From Paenibacillus sp. YN15 (GTDB lineage Bacteria > Bacillota > Bacilli > Paenibacillales > NBRC-103111): a stretch of 64,000 nt of DNA. Shown here one piece after another: positions 23,211-31,731 of this stretch. How positions within the stretch are numbered: position 1 is the first letter of the stretch; each line of letters opens with the position of its first letter. The stretch lies in the NCBI RefSeq assembly GCF_003285005.1, contig NZ_QMFA01000013.1, positions 94,692 to 158,691 on the forward strand. Direction: 5' to 3'. The position numbers and the translations under genes are program-made. The notes under the pieces are model-generated. The model did not search any database, was not told where the DNA came from, and saw nothing but the letters and a program-made list of their open reading frames with translations.

Positions 23211-24143
23211 TCATATTGCTGAACATTTAGCCTCTACCCTGACCGGTGGAGGTTTTTTGTTGCTGCGCCCTGCTCGTGCGGATTCCTTTGGCGTAAGCTG
23301 AAGCTGCTTTTTGAAGGACTGGATAAAATGATTGACATGATTGAAGCCAACCCTCCGGGCAATTTCGGTTACGGGATAGTCGGTTGCCTCCAGCAGCTCG
23401 CAGCTTCTTTGAATCCGGTACTTGACCAGGTAGGCGTAGGGAGTCATATGAATGCTTTTTTTGAAGCTGCGTGTACATTCCGAAACACTCAAATGCGCCG
23501 CGTCGGCTATTTCCTTCAAGCTTATATTCTCTTTGTAGTTTTGGTGGATATGGCTGAGCATTAATTGCAGTCTCTCCTGCTGGAGTCTGTTGGGATTGGC
23601 GGACTCTTCTTCAGATAAGGAAATATTGGATATCAGAATCAGCCACAGCTGAACCGTTTGGATGGAAACTTCGTACTGCCACCCCCAGCTTTTTTTCATT
23701 TCAAAGCCTTTCTTCATATCCCAGAGAATGCGCAGAATTTGCTGATGCCATTCTTCATCCCCTTTGAGCTCCAATGATAATAAGTAGGAATTGGTAAAAG
23801 GCAGTACGTAGTTTTTTTCCATGGCGCTGTCCGAATAAAAGGCAAGAAGCTTCTCCGGGAAATTAAAGCTGACATATTCGCCGTCATGACTGAGCTGGGT
23901 AACAATATGCAGCACACTCTTATTGATAAAAATGGCCTGGCCGGCCTCCAAGTCAATATCGATTCCGTTGATTTGGATGGTCATCCTCCCTTTGGTCGCC
24001 AAAGTGATTTGCAATTCTTCATGCCAATGCAGATCCTGTACGCCTCTGCCTTCGGGAACGGATTTGTGATTCGTATGCGTGTACATAATGTACGGAAATG
24101 CCTCATCGGGATAGCGAATCGTTTCATGCAAGGGCTTTTTCAA
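23211..24143 (-). CDS. AraC family transcriptional regulator with cupin sensor
   Basis: 310 residues from the TTG at 24143, chosen because AAAGGAG sits 8 bases upstream; the frame is open to 24197. The N-terminal half is a cupin-type sensor (LHWHEELQITLATKGRMTIQINGIDIDLEAGQAIFINKSVLH). The C-terminal half carries two helix-turn-helix motifs (SLKEIADAAHLSVSECTRSFKK and PVTEIARRVGFNHVNHFIQSFKKQLQLTPKE). It is transcribed away from an EamA exporter gene 150 bp off, which it probably controls. Ligand unknown. Confidence 0.9.
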   Translation of the reverse strand: MKKPLHETIRYPDEAFPYIMYTHTNHKSVPEGRGVQDLHWHEELQITLATKGRMTIQINGIDIDLEAGQAIFINKSVLHIVTQLSHDGEYVSFNFPEKLLAFYSDSAMEKNYVLPFTNSYLLSLELKGDEEWHQQILRILWDMKKGFEMKKSWGWQYEVSIQTVQLWLILISNISLSEEESANPNRLQQERLQLMLSHIHQNYKENISLKEIADAAHLSVSECTRSFKKSIHMTPYAYLVKYRIQRSCELLEATDYPVTEIARRVGFNHVNHFIQSFKKQLQLTPKESARAGRSNKKPPPVRVEAKCSAI

Positions 24144-24292
24144 GGCGAAGCTCCTTTGTTGACGATATTTCCATATAAATGAGAGATATAATTGCACAAT
24201 TTAGGTCTTTGCGATGATATTATTATATCCAGCTTAGGCTCATCCTGACAATTCCCGTGCACAGGCAATTGTTCCAACAGCTTGGAGGCTCT

Positions 24293-25207
24293 ATGGTTAA
24301 ATTGAAGCAAGCTTCTTCACCTTCCCATCCGTATGTTCTGCTATTTATCAGCATTCTGTCTGTTTCCGTCTCTTCCATTTTGATCAAATTTTCGGATACC
24401 CCGACTTCCATAGCGGGGATGTACAGATTACTTTTTTCTGTAATCCTGATGCTTGCTTTTGTCCGCCGGGAAATGATCTCTTGTTGCCGGATGAGTAAAA
24501 GGGACTGGGGCATCGTTGTTTTGGCCGGCGTTTTTCTGGGATTGCATTTCTTATTCTGGATGGAATCCTTGGTTTATACCTCCGTGGCAAGCTCCATGGT
24601 CATCCTGTCTCTACAGCCGCTATTCGTTTTGATGGGCTCCTATTTTTTGTTCAAGGAACGCTCTTCCCCGCTCACCGCTTTTTGCTTGGCCGTTGCTTTT
24701 TTGGGGTCAATCCTGATCGCCTGGGGAGACATCGGCATCTCAAAGGAAGCGTTGATCGGAGACGGCTTATCGCTAATCGGCACTCTGTCCGTTTCGGCAT
24801 ATATGCTGGCTGGGCAGAAAGTAAGCGGCAAGATGGAAGCCAATGTCTACAGCGTCATCGTATTTTTGATTGGCGGCATGGTTTTGCTTCTTTATAATGT
24901 GGTGAATCATGTTCCTCTGGTGTCCTATGACTCCTCCGACTGGATTTATTTTTTGCTGCTGGCCATTATCCCGACTATTCTGGGGCAATACCTCTTTAAT
25001 GTATTGCTGGGATCACTGGGAGCTGTCACCGTCTCAGTGGGGATTATTGGAGAACCTGTTCTGGCCATTATTCTGGCTTATCTGTTGTTGGGAGAAGCGG
25101 TTTCCCTGTTTCAATTTTTGGGAGCGGGAATAACCTTTGGCGGCATGGCCATGTATTTTTGGTCAAAATCCATTGGAAAAGAGAGAGCGAAGGATGCCAG
25201 CTGTTGA
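24293..25207 (+). CDS. EamA/DMT family exporter
   Basis: 304 residues; ATG at 24293, 6 bases after GGAGG, rather than the GTG at 24257. About ten membrane segments in two five-helix EamA repeats, with the repeat signature near SILIKFSDTPTSIAGMYRLLFSVILM and again at GEPVLAIILAYLLLGEAVSLFQFLGAGI. Proteins of this type export amino acids, nucleosides or other small metabolites. The divergent AraC-type regulator likely controls it. Substrate not predictable. Confidence 0.9.
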   Translation: MVKLKQASSPSHPYVLLFISILSVSVSSILIKFSDTPTSIAGMYRLLFSVILMLAFVRREMISCCRMSKRDWGIVVLAGVFLGLHFLFWMESLVYTSVASSMVILSLQPLFVLMGSYFLFKERSSPLTAFCLAVAFLGSILIAWGDIGISKEALIGDGLSLIGTLSVSAYMLAGQKVSGKMEANVYSVIVFLIGGMVLLLYNVVNHVPLVSYDSSDWIYFLLLAIIPTILGQYLFNVLLGSLGAVTVSVGIIGEPVLAIILAYLLLGEAVSLFQFLGAGITFGGMAMYFWSKSIGKERAKDASC

Positions 25208-25221
25208 GGAATATAATTGGG

Positions 25222-25564
25222 TTAGTCACGCTTATATTTTTCCTTCAGTATGCCGGAGGCCACTCCTCCGACAACCATGAACAGCAATGAGCCGAAATTC
25301 CAAAAGAGCTTTCCGCCATACAGCCCAATATCCATGTCCGCCACTTTGTTCAGCAACAAGACCGCCAATTTGATCACCAGCAGCAGAACGCCTGCCAAAA
25401 AGAGGACGTCAAACAGAAACTTTAATTTGGGGTGGGCCAATTGCCTGCTGCCCGTTCTCCCACTTGGAGACGGATTGCCGGCTTACAAAAAGCTTCTCGG
25501 CCAGTTCTTCCTGCGACCAGCCCTTTTTGTTTCTTTCCGCTTTCAATTTCTCTCCGAAAATCAT
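25222..25564 (-). pseudogene. Broken XRE regulator with membrane domain
   Basis: From the ATG at 25564 on the minus strand a 51-residue frame encodes MIFGEKLKAERNKKGWSQ, then EELAEKLFVSRQSVSKWENG, a typical XRE/Cro helix-turn-helix. It leaves the normal sequence right after WENGQQ and stops at 25409. In another frame, starting with the TTG at 25440, a 72-residue protein with two to three membrane helices runs to 25222. Full-length relatives put the HTH and membrane parts in one chain, joined by a longer linker. A frameshift plus linker deletion is the simplest explanation; two overlapping genes are less likely. Confidence 0.55.
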
Positions 25565-25785
25565 AGCAGCAGCTGCCTTTCCGCAAAATTTATAAGCTTA
25601 TATTATGTGAATCCTGTGCACAAATAAAGACCGCATTCGTTGCACCGCCATGGCAACCTCATGTTGCGGGCCTGATTGTGATGCAATATCCTTAATCTTT
25701 TGCAACAATTGACAATGACAGCTCGTCTGATGCAATGTATAGTTAGTATTATCCTATTTCCTATTCTATTCTTAGTGGAGGTCTC

Positions 25786-27417
25786 ATGAAAAAAGTAGCA
25801 GCTTTGCTTGCAACCGGCACGATGGCACTTTCCTTGTATACAGGCGCTGCCTTGGTGCAGCCGATCGGAACCTCGTTTGCCGCGTCCCTGACGGCGGAAC
25901 ACTTCAAGGATCTGGAGAATGCCGATCCCGGCCTGAAGGCCAAGATTGACGCGATGCTGGCCGCCGATATTTTTGAAGGCGTGTCCGGCGACACATTCGG
26001 CATTGACCAAAATATGACCCGCGCCCAATTCGCCAAGGTGGCGGTGCTCCTCTTTAAGCTTCCGTTGGATACATCCGTGCAGGCCTCGAGCTTCTCCGAT
26101 GTCCGGGCGGAGGACCCGGCCAACGGCTGGGCCATTCCTTACGTTGAAGCTGCCCGCAAGGCCGGTCTGATCGACGGCGTTACGGATACCACCTTTGCGC
26201 CGGGAGAGCAAGTGACAGCTGGCCAGCTGGACGCGATCCTGCTGAGAGGGCTGGGCAAATCCGTCGATACAACGGGAGCCGTGTGGTATGCCGATGCGGT
26301 GAAGCAAGCCGGAGCGTTGGGCTTCCATCCCGCAGGCAAAACCGGAGAGGTTGCGGCCGACCGCGCCGATCTGGTCAACAGCTCCTACACGGTGAAGCAG
26401 CTGGTGGACAAGCCGGTGACTCCTCCCGAGACAACGCCTGTGTCCGTGGTTTCCGCCCAGCCGGCAAGCGATAATCTGAAGGTTCAGGTTACCTTCGATG
26501 AGGCAGTGGACACGGCAAAAGCGGTTCTTTCCCTAAGCAAAGGCACAGCAGCTGTCCAGACTACGGTCTCATGGTCTGCAGATAAGAAGTCTGCCACCCT
26601 GACAGCCGCCGCGGCTCTCACGGCAGGCGACTATACCGTTGCCCTGAGCGGTCTGGAGGCTTCCGACATCAAGCAAGCTACTGCATCCTTCAACATTCCT
26701 GCGGCAAATGTTTCCTTCGGATCGGTAACAATCGGCAACCTCACCTATAGTATTCCGCAAGACTACGAGCTTGCAAATGTGGTGGACAGCGGCTTGACCG
26801 AAGCGGCAACCGGCGCCGATGGCCTGGAGACAAGGGCCAATGCGGAGGACCCCACGGTCAGCAAGCTGGCCAAGGAAATCAAGATCAAGCTGACCTCCGG
26901 CGGAGATGAGGTGGCGGTGCCCGGCATTATCCAGAGCATCGTGTCCACTGACCCCAGCATCATCAAAACCGGCGTATCTGCAGATCACCGCGGCTATGCC
27001 CTCGGCCTCAAAACCGGGACCGCTACACTGACGATTTCCTTCCAAGCGGTGAACGGGGATACGAAGCTGATCCAAACCACTGTTACGGTGAAAAGCGAGC
27101 GTGTAGCCGCCAATGCCATTAAAGTGGAAAACTCCACCTACGAGCACAAACTGGCGGATTCCAGCCAATTCGACGCATACGAAGCGATGGGGTTGACCAT
27201 TACGGACAACTTCGGGACAGAATACGAGAAGGGCGAGATTAAAAAGTATAATTTCGCGCTGGGTACGATGTTCACTGTATCCGCGGTTGAAGGCGGAGGC
27301 AGCGTCTCTGTTGGCCAGGACGGCATAGTCAGCCTGTCCGGCAGCGTAACCTCCTTCGAGCTGAACGCCATATTGTTTAACGGCGAACGGGCTACCACCT
27401 ATGTGAATGTAAACTAA
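25786..27417 (+). CDS. Secreted S-layer-homology (SLH) protein with Ig-like domains
   Basis: 543 residues, ATG after GTGGAGGTCTC. A signal peptide of about 33 residues (MKKVAALLATGTMALSLYTGAALVQ, ending near SFAAS) leads to two clear SLH units, FKDLENADPGLKAKIDAMLAADI and FSDVRAEDPANGWAIPYVEAARKAG, and a degenerate third (WYADAVKQAGALGF). SLH domains bind pyruvylated cell-wall polymer. After a PVTPPETTPV linker come Ig-like beta domains (VVSAQPASDNLKVQVTFDEAV; later bacterial-Ig style repeats). A strong terminator follows. Attachment to the cell wall is a confident inference; the role of the beta domains is not known. Confidence 0.88.
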   Translation: MKKVAALLATGTMALSLYTGAALVQPIGTSFAASLTAEHFKDLENADPGLKAKIDAMLAADIFEGVSGDTFGIDQNMTRAQFAKVAVLLFKLPLDTSVQASSFSDVRAEDPANGWAIPYVEAARKAGLIDGVTDTTFAPGEQVTAGQLDAILLRGLGKSVDTTGAVWYADAVKQAGALGFHPAGKTGEVAADRADLVNSSYTVKQLVDKPVTPPETTPVSVVSAQPASDNLKVQVTFDEAVDTAKAVLSLSKGTAAVQTTVSWSADKKSATLTAAAALTAGDYTVALSGLEASDIKQATASFNIPAANVSFGSVTIGNLTYSIPQDYELANVVDSGLTEAATGADGLETRANAEDPTVSKLAKEIKIKLTSGGDEVAVPGIIQSIVSTDPSIIKTGVSADHRGYALGLKTGTATLTISFQAVNGDTKLIQTTVTVKSERVAANAIKVENSTYEHKLADSSQFDAYEAMGLTITDNFGTEYEKGEIKKYNFALGTMFTVSAVEGGGSVSVGQDGIVSLSGSVTSFELNAILFNGERATTYVNVN

Positions 27418-27421
27418 AACG

Positions 27422-27470
27422 AAAAACAGCTCTTGCAGAGACAGATGTCCTGCAGGAGCTGTTTTTTTTG
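27422..27470 (+). terminator. Strong rho-independent terminator
   Basis: AACAGCTC and GAGCTGTT form the outer stem, with TTGCAG/CTGCA inside, then eight T. It ends the SLH gene. Confidence 0.88.
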
Positions 27471-27494
27471 CGATGCGGGGAGACGGAGGGAGGT

Positions 27495-29144
27495 TTAGTA
27501 CGTAATTATAACCGTCCGCGTGGTGTCCATATATTCGACCTTGGCGCCGAGCACCTCCGACAGCAGCCTTACCGGAATAATCGTGGTGTCATTGTCCAGA
27601 ATGGCCGGGGAATCCGTTGCCACCTCCACACCATTCAGCGCATAAGCATCTTTGGTTGTGAAGAGAGTGACGGTTCTGTCCTGTTTCGTATATATGGCCG
27701 CCTTCTGTTCATCGTCCCAGGTGACGGACGCCCCCAGCGCCTGGGCCAAATCCCTTACCCACAGATAAGAGTTTCCGTCCTTAATGATCGGCTTCTGCTT
27801 CATGGGCACCCGGATATTATCCAGGATGAATTGATCATCTGTCAGCCCAAACGAAACCACATGCTGCAGCTTGTCGGGCTGGTCCATTTTCTTCAGATAC
27901 GCGGCGGAATCCTTGTGCAGCTTGGTTTTGCCCATATACTCCAGAGGCTCCGTGCGGAAGCTCCATTCCTTCTCATAGATTTTGGGCTGATTATCCTCAA
28001 TGACGGATAATTTAATATATGCCGTGTACACCGTATCCGGGGAGAGCGGCTTCGCCGGAATCAGCATCACCTCATTTTGCAGATGATCATCATCCTCGGG
28101 TGTATTCAGCAGCAGCTCCAGCTTCTTGCCTGTACTGTCCGTCAGCCTGGATTCCACCAATTTTACGTCTCTGACAAATTTTCCTGACAGCTGAGCCATA
28201 ATCGGATAACCTACAGGATATTTCACGCTGGGGTGGTTTCGGATAGGGTCGGGAACCTCATGGCCGTCAAACTGAGCCGGAACATAGGGATCGCCGGGAG
28301 CCGGAGAAACCACCAGCCGCGAGTTCCATTCATTGGTTAATCCAAATTCAATAACCGTATACTCCCCTTGTTTATGGAAACCAATTTCCACGGCATCAAG
28401 CGTCAAGAACGGCATACGATGATAAGGGGCGTCGAAAAGATTATCAATCGCTTGGGTGACCGTTGCATTCGGACTTCCAATGAAGGAGACATCCTCTGAA
28501 AAATTGCCTATATAACCTGTATACATGCCCCGTTCATACAGCTCGTTTCCGATATAGCCGGGGAGCTTGCTGTTTTCCTCGTGCATCGATACTCCGGATA
28601 AGCCGACCTTGTTGGTGTCCAAATATTGGGCGTGCAGCTTGGCCGCATACGTCAGATTCTTATTGTAGGCAAGGGGATTCAAGCCGTGCAAGGCCCTGTA
28701 ATCGTTTATCGCCTGAATGCCTTCCAATTGCTGGTCCGTAGGGGCTGCGGGCAGCTCAGAAACCGCCTTTTCGTCAACGCGGAAGGTCCAGCTTTTCTCA
28801 AGGGGCAGGTAGTCGGAGTCCTTAAGCTCCAACACAACATCTACCGTATGTTCTCCCGCTTTTAAATCCTCCGACGGCGTATAGGACAGGATCATTCTCC
28901 CGATGTCCCACTGGGCGTCCACTTCAACCTGGTCGATTTTCATTTTGTAGCTTTTGAATTCGGGTGTGATATCGCTTTTTACAAATTCAAACATGATGGT
29001 TGGCCTCATTAATCCGACGCGTCCCTGCGGATACCAGAAGGAAGAATAAGAGGCCGCTTCAGCTTGCGGCTGGGCCACCAATAATCCTGGAATTGCGATA
29101 AGAAGAACAAGCAGTACGTGTAAAAGCTTTTTCCCATACACCAT
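27495..29144 (-). CDS. Secreted CAP-domain protein with copper amine oxidase N-like domain
   Basis: 549 residues. Start ATG about 10 bases after GGCGGAGGG. The signal peptide (LLHVLLVLLIAIPGLLVAQPQAEA) directs export. A beta domain with FRVDEKAVSEL precedes a CAP/SCP-like core (QAINDYRALHGLNPLAYNKNLTYAAKLHAQYL, then SMHEENSKLPGYIGNELYERG and GEYTVIEFGL). The C-terminus (PIIKDGNSYLWVRDLAQALGASVTWDDEQKAAIYTK, TTIIPVRLLSEVLGAKVEY) is the copper amine oxidase N-terminal-like domain common in Paenibacillus. Extracellular role unknown. It is convergent with the SLH gene. Confidence 0.85.
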   Translation of the reverse strand: MVYGKKLLHVLLVLLIAIPGLLVAQPQAEAASYSSFWYPQGRVGLMRPTIMFEFVKSDITPEFKSYKMKIDQVEVDAQWDIGRMILSYTPSEDLKAGEHTVDVVLELKDSDYLPLEKSWTFRVDEKAVSELPAAPTDQQLEGIQAINDYRALHGLNPLAYNKNLTYAAKLHAQYLDTNKVGLSGVSMHEENSKLPGYIGNELYERGMYTGYIGNFSEDVSFIGSPNATVTQAIDNLFDAPYHRMPFLTLDAVEIGFHKQGEYTVIEFGLTNEWNSRLVVSPAPGDPYVPAQFDGHEVPDPIRNHPSVKYPVGYPIMAQLSGKFVRDVKLVESRLTDSTGKKLELLLNTPEDDDHLQNEVMLIPAKPLSPDTVYTAYIKLSVIEDNQPKIYEKEWSFRTEPLEYMGKTKLHKDSAAYLKKMDQPDKLQHVVSFGLTDDQFILDNIRVPMKQKPIIKDGNSYLWVRDLAQALGASVTWDDEQKAAIYTKQDRTVTLFTTKDAYALNGVEVATDSPAILDNDTTIIPVRLLSEVLGAKVEYMDTTRTVIITY

Positions 29145-29359
29145 AGATGATTTCCCTCCGCCTTGTGCGATAATGATATATCTTCTTCTAAAATTTTCAC
29201 GTCTTCCATTTATTACTATTCTACCTTATTCGACATTTTCCTTCTTTCCCTTTTTTGTATAAATTTAAAATATATAATCGCCTTGTTTGATGGAGTGAAA
29301 GCGGATACAATTGAAGTGATACTCAATTTTTCCACGCCAAAGACCAGTGGTGATGAATC

Positions 29360-31642
29360 ATGAAGCATCATTATAAGAAAAGCTTGGCCATCATTCTCAC
29401 CATATCCAGCATCCCCGGCTTTATTATTGCCGCTCTGGTGTATTGGATGGGGGGCGGCCGTTTGGAAAGGGAGCTGCTTCATCTCCATCAGCTTCAGATT
29501 GAACAGGGCGCGCACAATATTGACCAGCAGCTCAGCAATCTGGAGGTGATGCTGTCCCACTGGGCTTCCGATAATCAATTTGACTACACCCTTCAGGAAG
29601 TGGATTTTCACAAGAATTATGACCGGGTGAAGGATATCACCCAAACCCTGTTGGTTATGGAGGGCTCCAATACCTTGACCAAGCGGGTGGAGCTTTGTCT
29701 TTACAAGCCGTCGGCCATTTTGTTTGATCCCCAGTATTCCTCTATTGGCAAGGAGAGGTTTAACCAAGTATACCAAGGCCTGCTCCAGACGGACAAACCT
29801 TCCTTCTGGACCCAGTGGGCATTCGATCCCGATCAGCCGGACGAGAAGGATATTACCCTGGTGCAGCATATTCCGGGGGGCAGCTCCCAGCCCTTCGGCG
29901 CCCTGCTGCTGCGGCTGGATTCGGACAAAATTTCCAGCATGATCAAGTCGCTGATGCCTTATAACGAAGAGGAGAGCTTCCTGATTCAGGATTCAGGGGG
30001 CCTCTATTTTTCCGCAAGCGGAGCAGATGCGCAAGCTCCTTTGGTGAAGGCGCTGCGGGAAAAAATCGGGGAAGAGCCCTCTGAGCGGTCCTTTTTCTAC
30101 GATTGGCAGGGTGTTACCTATACGGTATCCTACGGAACCTTCAGCAGAATCGCCTCCAACTGGACATATGTTTCCGCTTCTCCTGTCCCCAGCATTACCA
30201 TGCCGGTGCTGTTTATTTCCAAGCTTATCTTCATGCTCAGTATTGTGGCGCTTGTGTTGGCCGGGGTTCTGTCCTGGTTCGCCTCGCACCGCATCTTTTC
30301 TCCGGTGAAGCGTCTGGCCCGGCAACTGGCGGGAGACCCGCATGTGCAATACAACAAGGGGGATGAATTTGCGGTTATTGAAAAGCGGTGGAGCCTGCTC
30401 CATGAACAAAGCCATGAGATGCAGAATCGGCTGTCCGGGCAGCTGCCGCATGTCCAGGAGAGCTTTTTGCGCCAGCTGATCCAAGGGTATTATTACGCTT
30501 ATTCGGAGGAGGACTTGAAGCGCCGGATGGAAAGCTTCAGGTGGGAGATCCGCGACAGGCTTTTTGTTGTGATGTATGTTCAGCTGACGGGGATCACAAA
30601 CCGCGGGGGCAAATTCAAGTTCGGCGATGAAGGCTTGGCGACCTTCGCGGCAGTGAACATTATCAGCGAATTGGCGGGGCTTCATTTTGAACAGCATAAT
30701 GCCATCAACCTCCATAATCTGAAGGCTGCGTTGCTGGTGATTGCTCCCAATCATGAGCCCTTGGCCGGCAAGCTTCAGACCTTTTCGGAGGAGCTGACCC
30801 AGGCGTTCAGCCAGGTGCTGAACATGCATATGACCATGGTCATCAGCCGGCCCGTCGGCCGGATTACGGAGATTCCCGCGGCCTTCGAGGGAGCCCGGCA
30901 ATGGGCCGCCTTCCGCAACTTCTCCAGCAAAAATCAGGTGATTCATATGGACCGCCAGCCGGATATCCCGGCGGATGAAGAGCTCCAATACCCTCTCGCT
31001 CTGGAGCGGGAGCTGATCCAGGCCTTGCAGATCGGGCAGGAGGAGACTGCCTATCAGCTGCTGGAGTCTTTTTTGGCGGCGCTTGCGGTTGAGGGGGCCA
31101 AGGAAATTGAGGTGCAGATGGGTATGCTGCATCTTCTGGGAAGCATCCAGCATGCGGTGATGACATCGGGAATCCATCCCAACCGGTTGTTCAAAGGGGC
31201 GAATATGTATGAAGCCCTGTCCCAAATCCGCGAGCCCCGCTTCATTCTGGAATGGTTCCGGGAGAAAATTGTGGAGCCGTACCTGCAGGAAATTGTGCAG
31301 CGGACGGATACCCAGGCGAAGCGGGTTGCGGAGCAGGCGGTGGAGTATATCCGGCAATATTACATGAAGGATATTTCGCCGGAAAGCTGTGCGGAGCATA
31401 CGGGGGCTACGCTTTTCTCTCTCTGCAGGTCCTTTAAGCAGGCAACAGGCAAGCATTTTATGGACTTCGTGATGGAGGTCCGGATGGATAAGGCCAAGCA
31501 GCTTCTGCGGGATACGGATCTCCTGATCAGCGATGTAGCCGAACAGGCCGGTTTCCAGAACAGCAACTTCCACCGGATATTCAAGAAGCAGGAGGGGATG
31601 AACCCTACCCAATACAAGGAATTCAGCCGCGGTAAGGGGTAG
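29360..31642 (+). CDS. Membrane-bound AraC-type regulator (YesN/YtdP-like)
   Basis: 760 residues. A short cytoplasmic start and a membrane helix (AIILTISSIPGFIIAALVYWM) lead to an extracellular sensor of about 250 residues, a second helix (MPVLFISKLIFMLSIVALVLAGVLSWF), a HAMP-like linker, a middle regulatory domain and a C-terminal AraC pair of HTH motifs (SPESCAEHTGATLFSLCRSFKQATGKHF, LISDVAEQAGFQNSNFHRIFKKQEGMNPTQYKE). This layout is common in Paenibacillus next to LplABC-type sugar importers. It is convergent with the binding-protein gene at 31732, so the pair is physically linked but not cotranscribed. A ligand such as a plant polysaccharide fragment is inference. Confidence 0.85.
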   Translation: MKHHYKKSLAIILTISSIPGFIIAALVYWMGGGRLERELLHLHQLQIEQGAHNIDQQLSNLEVMLSHWASDNQFDYTLQEVDFHKNYDRVKDITQTLLVMEGSNTLTKRVELCLYKPSAILFDPQYSSIGKERFNQVYQGLLQTDKPSFWTQWAFDPDQPDEKDITLVQHIPGGSSQPFGALLLRLDSDKISSMIKSLMPYNEEESFLIQDSGGLYFSASGADAQAPLVKALREKIGEEPSERSFFYDWQGVTYTVSYGTFSRIASNWTYVSASPVPSITMPVLFISKLIFMLSIVALVLAGVLSWFASHRIFSPVKRLARQLAGDPHVQYNKGDEFAVIEKRWSLLHEQSHEMQNRLSGQLPHVQESFLRQLIQGYYYAYSEEDLKRRMESFRWEIRDRLFVVMYVQLTGITNRGGKFKFGDEGLATFAAVNIISELAGLHFEQHNAINLHNLKAALLVIAPNHEPLAGKLQTFSEELTQAFSQVLNMHMTMVISRPVGRITEIPAAFEGARQWAAFRNFSSKNQVIHMDRQPDIPADEELQYPLALERELIQALQIGQEETAYQLLESFLAALAVEGAKEIEVQMGMLHLLGSIQHAVMTSGIHPNRLFKGANMYEALSQIREPRFILEWFREKIVEPYLQEIVQRTDTQAKRVAEQAVEYIRQYYMKDISPESCAEHTGATLFSLCRSFKQATGKHFMDFVMEVRMDKAKQLLRDTDLLISDVAEQAGFQNSNFHRIFKKQEGMNPTQYKEFSRGKG

Positions 31643-31677
31643 AAGCAGTTCCCCAACCGAAGAGGCGGAGCATCAAT

Positions 31678-31714
31678 AGAAGCTGCAGCGGACATGAAGA
31701 CCGCTGCAGCTTCT
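31678..31714. terminator. Bidirectional terminator
   Basis: AGAAGCTGCAGCGG and CCGCTGCAGCTTCT form a perfect 14-bp stem with a 9-base loop between convergent genes. Confidence 0.8.
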
Positions 31715-31731
31715 GCATTTACGAAACGGGA

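Noticed and set aside
25709..25743. Sigma-A promoter TTGACA ... TATAGT before the SLH gene
   Set aside because: The spacer would be 23 bp, too long for a normal promoter.
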